DNA of 64,000 nucleotides, taken from assembly GCA_030844895.1 (NCBI GenBank), contig CM061231.1, forward strand, positions 36,031,149 through 36,095,148, written 5' to 3'. The notes below the pieces were generated by a model. That model was not told the origin of the DNA, ran no database searches, and was given only the letters and a program-made list of their open reading frames with translations. Origin of the DNA: Ambrosia x helenae (taxonomy: Eukaryota; Streptophyta; Magnoliopsida; Asterales; Asteraceae). Below, in pieces: positions 1-12,600 of this stretch; the stretch's first letter is position 1; each line of letters begins with the position of its first letter. Position numbers and translations under genes: made by a program.

Positions 1-206
1 GTCCAATTTTCATACTTAGGTTAATTAATACAACTTGGCATGATTTTAACAAGAACATTAAACTCTTAAAATCAAGCCAAATTACATTTATGTCCTTGTT
101 ATAGTTTACAACTTTTCTTTTGTAGTATTAATTAGAGTAACTACAATTTGAGTCCTTGTAGTTATACATAGTCTACTGAGTGAGCACCTAATTATGAAAA
201 TTGGAC
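1..206. repeat. MITE-like element, left edge at window start
   Basis: The first 14 bases (GTCCAATTTTCATA) recur as their reverse complement at 193-206, giving terminal inverted repeats around an AT-rich, non-coding 200 bp. This is the layout of a small non-autonomous DNA transposon. The outer edge may lie beyond the window, so no target duplication can be read and no superfamily is assigned. From 207 to 450 I see nothing recognisable. Confidence 0.4.
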
Positions 207-451
207 CCTTGAGTCCCCGTGGTTTCTGACATGACTTAAACAAAGTTGAACGTATTTTTGATCAACTTGATGATAATAATGATGATTTGAGATTTGAAAC
301 AACTTTTTAAAATAATGATGATTTGAGTAATATTTTCGAGCTATTCGAAACTCTTAATATTATAATTTGTTTTTATTTGGTAGTAAGCAGTTTGGGGAAA
401 ATTAATTTTTAATGGTGGTGTTGTAAAAGTTACTTAAACTACAACCCTAAA

Positions 452-522
<71 letters not shown>
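452..522. repeat. (ATT)n microsatellite
   Basis: About 23 uninterrupted ATT/TTA units in intergenic DNA just before the LINE relic. Other ATT arrays lie at 14421-14466, 16059-16133 and 23477-23543. Confidence 0.95.
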
Positions 523-523
<1 letters not shown>

Positions 524-540
524 ACAACCAGAGTTGGTTG

Positions 541-999
541 GTGAAAAGAGCAGCATGGAGTCCCTTTTGGCTCTAACATGTTGATTTTGGGGGCGGGCCC
601 GACATCTGGTTTTGGGCTAATGATGAAGGGTCTGATTTCTCAGTCAAAGGGCTTTGACGGGATATTTTGCTCGATGGATCTAATCAGAATTCTAGCTGCA
701 AGCCTGCAAGTTTGTGTGGAATTCTTGGGCTCCTCTCAATCGTAATATGTTTTTATCGAAGGCCCTTACGGGGAAAATTGCTACAAAGATGAAGTTGTCA
801 AGTAGGGTGTCAACATTCCGGGCGTCCTATGTGACAGTGTTGGATAGGTATCGAGGAGGAGAATCATTGTCTTGCTTCTTTCCTTTTCGCCCGTAGCATA
901 TGGTGGAATGCGTACCGCTGGCTTAGAGTGCAGACGCCCGGTGACGTCTCCTCTATCAACGGGTTGGTGCGAAGTTTGAAGGATTGTCCAGGCAGCAGG
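541..999 (+). pseudogene. LINE reverse transcriptase tail (zf-RVT), part 1
   Basis: Broken frames read like the C-terminal zinc-binding zf-RVT region of plant LINEs: FWANDEGSDFSVKG, then WNSWAPLNRNMFLSKAL and GKIATKMKLSSR, then WWNAYRWLRV in another frame. The copy is truncated at its 5' end, has frameshifts and cannot be functional. It stops at 999, where a solo LTR has inserted, and resumes at 3623. The left edge is approximate. Confidence 0.75.
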
Positions 1000-3622
1000 T
1001 GTCACACCCTCAAATTTCCACGTGCGGGGTTTTACCGCGAGGCGCGTGACACACCAGGATCCAAGTCAACGGTCACAATAAACAACACTATATGATACGT
1101 AAAACTGGCATAAATAAACCATTAAGGTTCAAAACTGTTCCAACACAGCGGAAGCATAATATGTATTACAACTCAAAATGAAATATAAAGTCTGAAATGT
1201 TTAACAAAACGTGCATATGATTCCTAGACGCCGTGAGACTCCGTGCGCCTATCGACAGCTGCTACCTTAGCAACCTGAGACAAACATGCTAAAAAACGTC
1301 AGCAAATAATGCCGGTGAGTTCACAGGTTTTTAAGTAAAACGTTTCACGAACTTTTGAAAGGCCATCATGATACTACCGACCGATGAAAACACTCGTTAA
1401 ATGTTTGAACTTCATAACGAACCTCCCAAACGAACTATCGCCCAGCGAAGTTAACGAACTACCATCCCATGGTCAACGAACTGCTTTACCATAGCTAACG
1501 AACTACCATTCCATGGCCAACGAACTACTATAACATAGCTAACGAACTACCACATAGAGGCTAACGAACTACCGCACCACGGCTAACGAACTGCCACAAC
1601 ATAGGCCATATAATACGGAACATAAATGAATACCTTGAACCCAAATGAACATTCCCAAAATGTAGTGAATACATGAGTACCCAAAACATAGTTGTCACGC
1701 CTTTTAGGAAAAACACATTTGACACACGTTTAAAGAACACAGCATGTTTTCTCCCCCGAAATTGTAAAACCAGTAAAAGAGTGGGGCCGTGAAACTCACC
1801 TTATAGTGCGTCTTCCGATAACTAGAATTCCAACACGTGTATGATAATCCCAACTAATGACAACCTATCAATGAGTTTACATAAGTGTGATGACTACTAA
1901 CCCGAAGGCTAACAAGTCCCCGATTGTCCAGATCTTAACCAAGTATGTTTTAAAACGTGTTTAAATGTTTAACCGACACACTAGACCGACCCGACATCCC
2001 GTTGGTGACCCATTACATCAATTAGTCATGCACATAAGTTTAACACATAAGTTTCAAGCATAAAACACTTAGTTCGTATCAAAAATCTCATTTCTGCTAA
2101 CATAGGGTCGAATGTAGTGGTAAGTGGTCGAAGGTGACTTGGGTTGGTCGAATGTGGGTTCAACCTTCCACCTTCGCCCCTTTTTCTTCCACCTTCGCCC
2201 ACTTGTGGTTCATTCGCCCCTCAAGTTTCCAGGTTCGACCCCTGGAACCCACCTTCGCCCATTCGACTGGCCGAAGGTGTTCCAGGTTCGACCCTGCTGT
2301 ATTGTTTACTCAAAAACGCGTCCAAAAACATCCGAAAACATCACGAAACATCATGAGTTACAGCAGTCAAGCATCATTAATATATTCCTACGAAACCCCA
2401 CCAATTTTACCCCAAAATCTATCCGTTTTTACAAGTTTCCTAAAATAGTAAATTATGGAGATGTCACATCATCATGCATGAAAATATTACCCAATTAGGA
2501 AACTTCTGAAATCAATCAATAATCAGCTCATCATCATCAAATCATCATGAACAAGAAACCCTTATCCTAACTCTATCATAACTATCCAAAAACAAGCCCT
2601 AAATCTAACTAAAAACCCCTTTTATCGTCAAAACACCATCAACAATCAAATGTAACATGTTTCAATCATAACCCATCATTAATAACAGCCCTAGGTTGTT
2701 GTCATATCATCTATACAACAAGTAATCATCAAACAATGCATAATATCATATTAACACATGTTTAGTTTGCATAAAAACTCATTGTTTATGAATAGGTTTT
2801 ATTTAGAAAGATATTAGGAAGGTTTTTACCCATAAAACATGTTGATATCAGATCTGGACCCTTGGGGTTTAGATTAAAAAAAGTCAAAATTGTTTAAAAA
2901 GGATTTGTAATGAAGAACACACCTTAGATTTTCACTTGTAATGATTTAGAGAGTTAGGTTATGAAAAACAAGCTCAAAAACTCCTTCCCCAATGATAATA
3001 GCTGATAGAGAGTGTTTGGAGGCATTTAGGGTTTGTGAAATGGTGAAAAATGGCTAAGGATGGTATTTATACCCAGTCCAGGTTCGCCCCTTTTATGTGG
3101 TCGAATGTGGAACTTTTCCACATTCGCCCACTTTGTTTCTACGTTCGCCCATTTTTCAAGTTCCATTTCCACGTTCGCCCACTATTTCCACATTCAGGTC
3201 ATCAGCACTTTTTAACACATGTTAACAGCACTTTTTAACACATGTTAACCTTTTTCCAGTTTGTCGTGTTTAACGCATTCTAACACATCTTAACACATAA
3301 GCATGCATCCATAGTCTATACTTAGCATGTTTAGGCACGTATAATCATTTGTACATCATTTAAGCAAGTATAAGCATACAATCCACCACACGACCCATAA
3401 TCTACACATATACTTAATTAATTCATGTAATGTCACCAACGACGGAACCCGGTACTAATGTATTCCCAAAACGACTCCCAATGATCCTCCAGATCATTGA
3501 ACCCTGGACAATCCTAATTTGACCCGACTCAACTAACCCAGTTAAGTTTGTTTATAAACGTTTCTCGCTAAGGTAGATTTATGTGTTTATAAAATGTTGA
3601 CCCAAACATGCCGGGTGTCACA
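1000..3622 (-). mobile_element. Solo LTR, Ty3/gypsy Tekay-like (2.6 kb)
   Basis: The block begins TGTCACACCC and ends GGGTGTCACA and is flanked by the 5 bp duplication GCAGG (995-999 and 3623-3627). It has no internal domain, so it is a solo LTR left by LTR-LTR recombination. Reverse-complemented, it is the same family as the solo LTR at 23722-26334: the ends, the ACGGCCCC block and the ACCTGTGAACTCACC block match. Near 2165-2290 and 3080-3190 it carries many TTCGCCC / GTCGAATGTGG words. Open frames in 2124-2498 and 3050-3238 are chance products of these repeats. Confidence 0.9.
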
Positions 3623-3781
3623 GCAGGAAATGAAAGAAGATTATGCATACTATCGTGTTGGCTAATGTTTGGAGAATCTGGAATGCGAGAAACATCAAGG
3701 TGTTCGAAGGCAAGTTTATCCTTGTCCGTAAGACGATGAATTTAATCAATATAAAGTGTTTTTGCCGTTAAAAAAAAAAAT
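3623..3781 (+). pseudogene. LINE tail, part 2, with poly(A)
   Basis: After the GCAGG duplication the LINE resumes, reading VLANVWRIWNARNIKVFEGK, the usual end of zf-RVT proteins. It finishes at TTGCCGTT followed by an A run (about 3770-3779). The same TTGCCGTT-poly(A) end closes the small SINE at 63107-63210. Confidence 0.75.
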
Positions 3782-4050
3782 ATATCAACTCTGAGGGGAT
3801 AATAATGCATCAACATTATTTTCCAAAGGGCCCAATTAATAAACATACCATAGTTAAAGGGTGGAATATGAATAAACCCATTGAAAAATTAGGGCACAGA
3901 ATAATAATAATAATAATATCTTCATCCCCACGCTAAACCCTTCACTGTATACAAACACCTAAAACCTTGTTTCTTTAACCAATCCAATCCTTATCTATCA
4001 TCACAATCACAACCCCATAAAATTCCTTAAAAACAAAATCTTTAATAACA
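3782..4050 (+). promoter_or_regulatory. Upstream region and 5' UTR of TIM44
   Basis: AT-rich 270 bp between the LINE poly(A) and the TIM44 start codon. It contains a short (AAT)n tract near 3902-3916. The C-rich stretch after 3920 is a likely 5' UTR. I cannot place the transcription start with confidence. Confidence 0.4.
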
Positions 4051-7000
4051 ATGGCTACAAGAAAGCTGGTCAGAGATCTTGTTCTCTGTAAGCAGCCACT
4101 GTACCAACATCTTTTAGCTTACAGACAGGTATGTGGGTGTCTTAAAAATTGGATTTTTGGATGTTGGGTGTTGAGATTTTTGTGATAATATTTGTGGGTT
4201 TGGTGTGTAATTTAGGTTTCAAGACCAGGTTCAAGGTTTAGGGCAGTTGGTGCTGTGAATGGGAAGTTAATGTGTCGTGAGTTCAGTGTGTTTAAGGAGT
4301 TTTCTAATAAGATTAAAGGTGAAGTTAACAGGTATGTTGTTATGTTATTGATTATTAATTTATTATTGTGGAATTAGGTTTTTTATGTTGCATTAGGTAT
4401 TTAGGGTTGATCTAATAAGTTAAATTAGAAACATGGATGTGAATGTTTTGATTTTTAGACTACTTTGGGTCTCCTGAAGTATATGTATGTAATGGAATCG
4501 GTTGCTTGGTTTGTACCCGAGGCGCAAATAAATTTATAATTTTTTTTATGTATTATCCTATAGGTTTCTAGCATCATTTATCCAATGTTTAGAGAAAAGT
4601 AAGCTCTATGTATGTTTTGATATGGGAATTACATGCATGTACAGCCTGTAAAGCATGTTGTAGCTGCACAAACGTATGGAAAATACATGAGGCGTGTGCC
4701 TTAGGGTCAATATTATGCCAAGAAATCACGCCTCGGGTGGGCTTTTTGAAAAAGCATGCCTTACGCTTCTTAAAGCGCAGGGCTTGAGCCTTGTTGAGTC
4801 TTGCGCCTAGGCGTGCTTTAAAGTTTAAACCAAGATCGGTTGGTTATTTATGTGATATGATTTTGACTGTTGGGCTTTCTTGTGCCGATATGATATTCTT
4901 TTACCATTCGGTCACTCATATTCCTACAATTGTTCAACTTGGAATTTGGATTGAAAGAACCTTGGTTTTTAAAAGCATGAGGTGATCTAGGTGAGTAGGA
5001 AAACATGTAGGTGAATTGACGAGTTATTCTAAAGTGTTTGAAATGTGTGCTAATGCCTGAGGCGGCGGTTTAGGCGCTTTTTTGTATAAATTGTAGGAGA
5101 CTGCCACGATGGTAGGGTTTAGAGGGATGAGAGAGGAAGCAAGTTGGTTATAAAAGGAGATCGTATCTGTTTCTCGTTAATGCTGTTGTCATCTGATTTT
5201 TTTTTTTTTTTTTTTGTTAATTTTTCAGAAATCAGGAGCTTCGAAAATCTGTAGAAGAATTGAAGGAAAAAACTGAAGAGCTTAAAGGGTGAAAGAAGAT
5301 TTAAAAGTTAGGTAATTTGCACTACAAAAGCTTTTGTAAGTTTGTAAGTTTTGCTTTAGTTGCTTATAGGCTGAGACATACTGTTGTATGTCAAAGCTGG
5401 GGTGTATTGAAGGCCCTGAGATGGTGAACTGGCGAATGCAGAACGAAGCAGACAACTGAGCAGCTTTACAAGCATGTGGATGGCGTGTGGACTGAAGCTG
5501 AAGCTACGGCAAAAAAGGTTTTACTCTAGTTACTTTTTAAGTTTTTATCATCATAATAGTATCTTTAACTTGAAAATATTGATATTGACGTTATGATCAC
5601 CTTGCAGGTTTCTGCGAATCTAAAGGAAAAGGTTTCTGCTGCTACGGAGGAGGTATGTGGAGCACTTTATCGTCTTTATTCTAAAAACATTTATTTTGCT
5701 ATGCAAGATTAGTTAACGAGCTTATTTTATGTACAGGTGAAGGAAACCTTAGGAATTGGGAAGCAGGAGAACGCAGAATCATCCAGCGGTGCTTCTGCAG
5801 AAAAAGATGGCGAGAATGATAAACAATCAGCAAGTGGAGAAGATACGAAACAGCAATCTGCGTCTGCTGACTCAGCAGAAACGATTTTTAGCAAGGTTCG
5901 GTCCGGTGTTTCATATTCCTTTCAAAAGGCGAAAGATGCAAAGGTCCTTGATTTGGCCAAAAAGGGTTATAACATTGTGAAAGAAGAGTTAAATGGTAGC
6001 TCGAGTAAGAGAAAACGGGCCCAAGCTGCCTCCACTGCTGCCTCTCAAGCTAACGTTGAAAGAAGCACTAGAACAGATATCACCATTGTGCCTGTAAAAC
6101 AGTCACCATTTAGCAAGAAATGGGAGGCGTTTAAGGCGAAAGTAAATACTTTGTCTATTTTTAGTTCTAATTCAATAGTTTTTATGTGTTCTTTTATCGA
6201 AATAATGTGTTGTTGTATCTTTTAGATGCAAGGTAATCCAATCTTTAAGCGCGTCACTGGAATTAGTGAACCAGTCATGACAAAGGGTCAGGAGGTATGA
6301 ATAATTATTGAATATCAGTTATACCATTTTATGTTGACTTGGCAATTCCAGCACTTAAAAACGGAAGTTGGGTTGAACGTTGAAACATATTATTTTTTGT
6401 CCAATTTATTGAAGTTATATTTTTCGATAGTAATTTAATTTTAAAATAAATTGATTTACAGATTGCGGAAGATATGCGTGAAAGATGGGAGACTAGTGAT
6501 CATCCCGTAGTCCATAAAATTCAGGAGTATGTTTTTCCAACTTTTTAAATTCTATATCTCAAATCTAACATCACATATGAAGCTTTTGTTTCTATGCTTC
6601 CGAGAGACTGAGATGGTTTCCCACCCTTTCTGCAACAGCATTAATGAGAGTGTTTTTAGAGAGACAGATGCTGCAACGTCTTTTAAGGAAATTCGTCAGC
6701 GTGACCCGTAAGATGATTCATTTTGGTTACCATTTATCTTTTTTGAATCTTTATATCCCGTTATTCATTTATTTCAATATTTATCGTTTTCAGGTATTTC
6801 TCTTTACCTGACTTCGTATCCGATGTCCAAGAAATTGTGAAACCCGTCCTCAAGGCCTACATCAAAGTAAGTTTGAAAGTTTATTAAACGGTAGAAACCA
6901 AGTAATGGTATATTAAAGTCTTTAAACTTGTCTATAACGCACATACTTGTGAAATAAACTTGAAATAATGACAAGTTTAGGACTTTAATAAGACCGTATG

Positions 7001-7729
7001 TTGGTTTTTTTTACGGTATTAATCTTTATCGAACGTTAGGAATTTGTTCATATTAATTAATATGCTGTCGGGTTTTGAATTTTATTTCTTATGTGACCGT
7101 TTACAGGGAGAAACCGAGGTACTCGAGAAATATTGTTCCCCTGAAATAATTGAGAGATGTAAAGCCGAACATAGAGTCTGTGAAATGCAAGGCACTTTTT
7201 ACGACAACAAGGTCAGTCCTTTTAATCCGTAGAATTAAGCTAATAAGAAGTGTGATGGAATTTGCTAATCGCTCTACTGATGCAGATATTACATATATCT
7301 GAAGTCGATGTAAGAGAGACCAAAATGATGGGTGATACTCCTTTAATTATTGTCGGGGTATGCACCTTTTTCATTCATTCAATAAAAAAACAATAATCAA
7401 GTTTGTACTTTGTACTGAGTCGGAGTAACTTTTGTCGTACAGTTTCAAACGCAACAGGTGTATTGTGTACGAGATAGACTTGGTGAAATAACAGAAGGTG
7501 GCAAGGTAATTTGCGTCATAATATTTCCTTGTCGAGAAGGTCATATGCTTGTTAGTTGACTTTTACTTTGACCTTGACTCTGATGGTCAACGATTTGGTT
7601 TTGCAGGATACTATCCACACGGTTCATTATTTATGGGCGATGCAGCTTACGGAGGCAGAAGAAGGGTCTCATATGCCGGTTTGGAAGCTTAGAGATATGC
7701 AACAAGTTGGCATCCGGGCGCTCATTTGA
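4051..7729 (+). CDS. TIM44: TIM44, mitochondrial import inner membrane translocase subunit
   Basis: TIM44 tethers mtHsp70 to the TIM23 channel on the matrix side of the inner mitochondrial membrane. I read 14 exons with GT-AG introns: 4051-4128, 4216-4331, 5229-5311, 5442-5517, 5608-5652, 5737-6141, 6226-6294, 6462-6526, 6639-6707, 6794-6866, 7107-7211, 7286-7357, 7443-7505, 7607-7729. The N-terminus (MATRKLVRDLVLCKQ) is a basic presequence. Residues of about 70-150 are charged and coiled-coil-like. The Tim44 C-terminal domain fills the last third (RDPYFSLPDF, EVLEKYCSPEIIERCKAEH, VYCVRDRLGEITEGG, HTVHYLWAMQL). Expected length is about 480 aa, close to the plant family. Oddity: exon 3 is one base short and runs into TGA at 5290-5292. 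All other exon phases fit, and the phase after exon 3 fits only if one base is restored, so the gene is either freshly broken or the base is an assembly error. Confidence 0.9.
4640..4835. repeat. GAGGCG/CGCCTC-rich element in TIM44 intron 2
   Basis: Intron 2 of TIM44 holds a block with repeated GAGGCG, CGCCTC and CGCCTAGGCG words and a GTTTAAACCA end. It resembles the MULE-like MITE at 13786-14137 in TH1 intron 1. Further short pieces lie at 5058-5080 and 8040-8095. Boundaries are approximate. Confidence 0.5.
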
Positions 7730-8154
7730 TCATAGAAATGGTTTTCACAAGTTTTTAACCCTACCCTTCATTGGATTTAATCATTTCGGCTGCTGGAAAA
7801 ATTTTGTTTTTAGATATATTTTTGTTAACTTCATGTTGATTAAAAAGGAATGAAATGGAACATGAGTTCCTGCATCTGTTTTTCTTTTATATAATTGTCT
7901 TCCATTGTAATAGATTTCGACTTTCATGAAACGTAGTAGCAAAATAAGGTCACATTGCCGAGAATGTGCGCTAACCGGAGCGGTAAATGTTGTGGTAAAT
8001 TTTAATTGTCATTATTGTTAATTCAAGAACTTGGTTATAAAAAGTGCGCCTTAAGGGATTGGAACAATGCTTAAGGGCCTTGAGGCGCGGCGTAATAATT
8101 TTTGCTTGTAGAACAATAATCATCTTTAATTAATTTTTCCCCGTGAACACAATA
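7730..8154. other. TIM44 3' UTR and intergenic DNA
   Basis: The first 200 bases are the likely 3' UTR. A degenerate GAGGCG repeat lies at 8040-8095. No open frame or RNA gene is visible. Confidence 0.4.
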
Positions 8155-8330
8155 CTTTTGCCTCGTGTTGCTACACGCCGCCCACGGGTAGCGCTGGGTA
8201 GTCGGAACCCGCCAAGCCATCAGTTTCGAGGAAACCTGACCCCACACCCACCCGAAGTCACGACATTGGAGAATTAATAAAACCCAATGGGATCAAGATT
8301 CGAACATGGCCAGATGTCACCACATTTTGC
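8155..8330 (-). mobile_element. tRNA-related SINE, copy 1
   Basis: On the minus strand it reads a B-box-like GTTCGAATCTTGATCCC, then TGGGTTTTATTAATTCTCC, GGGTGGGTGTGGGGTCAGG and a GGTTCCGACTACCC tail. The same order of blocks occurs at 9241-9472 (+) and 63229-63475 (-), so these are three diverged members of one SINE family. Ends are approximate. Confidence 0.6.
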
Positions 8331-8359
8331 ACGCTAAAAGTCCAGATGGCACGACAATG

Positions 8360-8475
8360 GAGAATCAGCCTCTGTAATTTGCCTCTTAACCATTCAGAAT
8401 TAAGATTACCTCTTAACCATTCAGAGGTTATGGATTATTAAAAGGTAGCCTCTGAATGGTCATTAAGAGGCTACC
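8360..8475. repeat. Foldback element
   Basis: CCTCTTAACCATTCAGAGG on the left is matched in inverse by CCTCTGAATGG and ATTAAGAGG on the right, giving a short foldback around an AT-rich centre. It is probably a decayed MITE. No target duplication was identified. Confidence 0.45.
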
Positions 8476-8484
8476 AAACAGCTC

Positions 8485-8531
8485 TTAAAAGTCATTTGTG
8501 CCGGATGTCACCACTTTTTAAATAATAAAAA
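8485..8531 (+). repeat. 47 bp direct repeat, copy A
   Basis: Identical to 9192-9238. The two copies bracket the Helitron-like block. The sequence contains GTGCCGGATGTCACCAC. Confidence 0.9.
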
Positions 8532-9166
8532 CTAGACTATTGCCCGCGTGGACACGCGGTTCAACAACTCACAATTATTTAGAGCGGTAAAATGAATATG
8601 ATGTGTTTTTCAAAATTCAATGAATATGACACAAATTACAGAGCAGACATAAAGAGACTTACGGTAAGTTAGAAAACATTATGTTTTAAATTCTAAAATG
8701 ACAATGAAGAAGGAATTTAATGAGGAATGATATTTTTAGTAATCATTAAAGTTGTTAATTTTATATTTATTTATATATTTATTACGGATTAATTGTTTAT
8801 TTTCGGCATATTATTTATTTTGTTCATAATTTAAGAATTGATTAATTTTCATTATTTTTTTAAATCTAACGAAAATATTGCAATTTTTTCGGTATGGACA
8901 ATCAGTAACTTTATGTATTTATTCGGTATGGACAATTTCATTCATAAAGTTGTATTATAATTAATAATTAAAGTAATGTATTTTTTATATTATTAATTTT
9001 GTCAAATTCGAATTTAAACATTTCAAATTTTAATTTGAAATTAGAAATTCAAAATTCCTTATTTAATTGATTACCAATATAAACTAAACTAATATTAGAA
9101 TAATATAACACAATTAATAGGACCAATTAATGTATTAATTGGATAGTTGACACTACTTATGTAGAG
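8532..9166 (-). mobile_element. Helitron-like element, 3' end at 8532
   Basis: Read on the minus strand, a perfect 7 bp hairpin (CCGCGTG / CACGCGG, 8544-8559) lies 8 bases inside a terminal CTAG (8532-8535), with the flanking T expected for a Helitron 3' end. The other end is uncertain; a TCTCTACATAAG-like start near 9166 is the best candidate. The body is AT-rich, without helicase or any open frame, so the element would be non-autonomous. Confidence 0.45.
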
Positions 9167-9191
9167 ACTTTGAATCTTATTAAATGTGTAA

Positions 9192-9238
9192 TTAAAAGTC
9201 ATTTGTGCCGGATGTCACCACTTTTTAAATAATAAAAA
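9192..9238 (+). repeat. 47 bp direct repeat, copy B
   Basis: Exact copy of 8485-8531, lying just before the plus-strand SINE. The duplication is far longer than any Helitron or SINE target duplication. Confidence 0.9.
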
Positions 9239-9240
9239 TT

Positions 9241-9472
9241 TGTGGATGGGAAATGAAGGATGACCCGGCCATTGGCTTGGGTTCGAGTCCTGATCCCGAC
9301 CGGTTTTACCGACTATTTCACCGTCGTGCCTTCGGGCGGGTGAGTGGTCGGGTTTTCCCGGGAATTGGTGGCAATTGGTGGCCCGGGTACTCTCGAATAC
9401 CTGATTCGCTAAAAGGGTGCCCGAGAGTGCTCGAAATTGATTCGTTGGCCGTTAAAAAAAAAAAAAAAAATT
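9241..9472 (+). mobile_element. tRNA-related SINE, copy 2
   Basis: It contains a good Pol III B box (GGTTCGAGTCC at about 9279), the family blocks GACCGGTTTTACCGAC and GCGGGTGAGTGGTCGGG, and ends TTGGCCGTT followed by a run of about 17 A. This is the best preserved of the three copies. The open frame at 9253-9477 is accidental. Confidence 0.65.
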
Positions 9473-9675
9473 TGTGATCCATAATTTATTAAACAACAAA
9501 ACAAACCACACTTCAAACACTAACGTTTCACCATGTTTTTATTCCAACCCAATGATGTGATTACAATTATCAGGTATCACATAATCACTTTCAAAACACA
9601 CATTCAAACACCTATACTAGCTATCATCTTATTCATCATTTGCATGTTCATGAGAACACAAATATTCATCAAAAT

Positions 9676-12600
9676 TCATACTTCCTCCGTTACAGCAGAC
9701 CCTACATTCGCGACGGTTTCCGTCAACAAATCATGCAGTTTCCTTGTTTCTGCCGCAACACACTCCCGATCAAACAATGCAGAAACAACAGCCACCCCTT
9801 TAAGATTCACCACCCCTAGTTCCATCACCGACCTTGCATTTGTAAGATTTATGCCGCCAATAGCCACCACAGGTAGCTTTGAAGCCAAACAAACGGTTTT
9901 CAAACCATCCAACCCGATGGTGCGGTTATTTGCTTTTGTGTTGGTTGGGAATACACCTCCTGAGCCTATGTAATCAGCACCGTCAGCCCATGCTTTCAGA
10001 GCATGTTCTGGTGTCTTGCATGATACTCCAATGATTTTGTCAGGTCCGAGAAGGGCCCGGACTGTGTTGACTGGCATGTCTGATTGACCAACGTGGACCC
10101 CGTCAGCATCACAAGCCAGTGCAATGTCGACCCTGTCGTTTATCAGTAGGGGGATGTTGTGGGCACGACAAATTTCAAGACATGATTTCGCTGCTTCAAG
10201 AAACTCTCCTGTTTCAGCATCTTTTTCCCTGAAAAAAAACAGGAAAAACAGTAATCAGGGGTCGATTGTTTGACGCCAACAGTCAAATGGTAGAATTTGA
10301 AAACTTAGCTACAAGAGAAATGAGTCAAACAACTCAAAGGCTAGCGTTGTCTTATAAACGATCGGATCATTACTGTAAGAAATTCATTTATAATACACAA
10401 TTATTCATAAAATAAATAAAAGCCAAAAAATGTTCACGGGTGGGTCAACCCAACATGACCAGATCATTTGACACTAGTCATGGCAAAGAACAATCGCGTT
10501 ACATAACAGATAACATATTATGGGTTTAAAATATTACAATATCATAAACAAGTACTCTAACAGACTATGATTTTGATCATTTAAACAGAAAAGTTATAGA
10601 GTTCGCCATGGAAAATGAATGGATACTTCTGTGGAAATGTGTGGAAAGGTATGATTGGCAGAACCTTAAATAATGTACATAGATCTAGTATAGGAAAATC
10701 CATATTATGAAAGTTCTACGAAATATGGATAAGTATAACTAGGGAGTCGAGGTGGACTTTTTCAACAAGGTACATGCTTTTCTAATAACGTTTACCAATA
10801 TTCTATGCATCTTAACTTGAAGTTGGGTATGCCGTATGCATGGTGATGATTGAACGAGTTCCAAGACCATAACGTCTATGCAACTTGAGTTTTGACGTGA
10901 GAGTGATTCCAACAGGGGAGAACAAATCACGAGCAGGGGACGGAGACACGCAACACCAGATTCGTCCTTGAAGAATGCAAGAGCTCAAGACTATCCAAGC
11001 GACTTACACCCTAGAAGGTGAAAAGGGTATGCGATACAAGTGCCGAGTAGGTAATCTTAATAAAAAATCAACCACGGAAGATGGGCTGAGATAAAGTTGT
11101 GTTGCAAAAAAGACACGACAAGAACGTTGTGTGTTTAGGACTTTAGGTCGGGAAAAATGTGCCTGTGGATGCTTAATGAGAAGGTATGAAAGATCTATCA
11201 GAGGAATCTAGAGTAATGCAAGCACATCTAGTATATTTGTGAAGAATAATGTCGTAGATATTTCCTTTCATGGTATGCCATGATAGTGCCTCAGTGGTAA
11301 GTAGGTGGGAATCTATTTTTATTTTGGAGGTACGGATCAAACACCAGCACCACCCGATTTACTCCGGGACACATGACTTAGAATATAAGAAAGTGTAAAT
11401 AACATGTGCCTCATTTTACACAAACCATTCTCAAGAGTACAAGTGTGGAACTATCTTGTAAGAGTTCTCTCAGTCTCAAGCAATACAAAGTGTTCTAGTT
11501 TCATATAATCTTGTGTTCAATTCAGAGTTTGGCTGGTTTGGTTGGATTACTAAGTACCAGAAGTTTAGAAAGATAAGTTCGTGACACTAGGCCCTAGATG
11601 AGTAACAACTAACAAGAAATTTTAATGTTGACCATATCTAGTTACACAAAAAAGGTACAAAACTAAACCTTATCTGCACAATGGTGGCACCTCCTTCAAT
11701 GGCGGCTTTAACTGCATCTGTAATGGAATGACCCCATTTTTTATTCATCCGCGAATCTGTAACAGCATATAAGAAGAGATCACTTGGATCAAACAGATGC
11801 AACCTGCTTGAATTTTTCCTCCTCAGCTTAAATAAGTGATCAAAAGGACCTTGAGGCCCGTTGCCAATATCAATGCTTTTTCCATATTCTATTGCAGTCT
11901 CAACATATCGTTTTGCTACCTTCATTATCAAGTTTAGAAATAATATAAAACCGAGCACACTTTTTAAAAACTAAGTGAATGCGAAGAAGCTAGGACCCCT
12001 AAATTAAGCAAATAAAAAGTACCTTAACTGCTGATAACATTGAAGAACCCTTTGCCAACTCAGCTGCTATACATGATGCCATGGTGCAACCAGTTCCATG
12101 AGTATTTCTACTTTGTATCCGTGATGAACGCAACTCATAAAAATCCTTACCTGCATAAAAGATATATAATAAAGTACGTACGTAGCTACCACAAAAACAC
12201 AAAATTTCTGAGGAAAAAGATTCTATTAATGGCGCACCGTCGAAGAAAATATCTATGGCGTCTAAGGAAGAGGGAAGATCACCGCCTTTGACCAGAACAT
12301 TTCTGAAACAATTTGAAAATTTACTTTGATTATATGAGAGCAAGACTGATGTTGACTTAAAGTGGCAAGAGTGCATAGAAAGATGTGAACTATAATGCAT
12401 GGTTTAAATATTACCGTGGCCCCATATCATGTAAAGATTTTGCTGCAGAGCGCATGTCAGTAACTGTTTCTAATTGCATGCCGCCAAGTAAAACAGACGC
12501 CTCTTTTATATTCGGGGTCACAATGTCAGCCATTGGAAGAAGATCTTGCCTGCATACATGACATGACATACATCATGAGTGTCTTCTGATACATTATATA

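Noticed and set aside
2124..2498. Overlapping open frames of 70-124 codons
   Set aside because: They lie inside the solo LTR and arise from CCTTCGCCC-type repeats; no conserved protein content.
9253..9477. 74-codon frame
   Set aside because: It is the body of the SINE with its poly(A) read as lysines.
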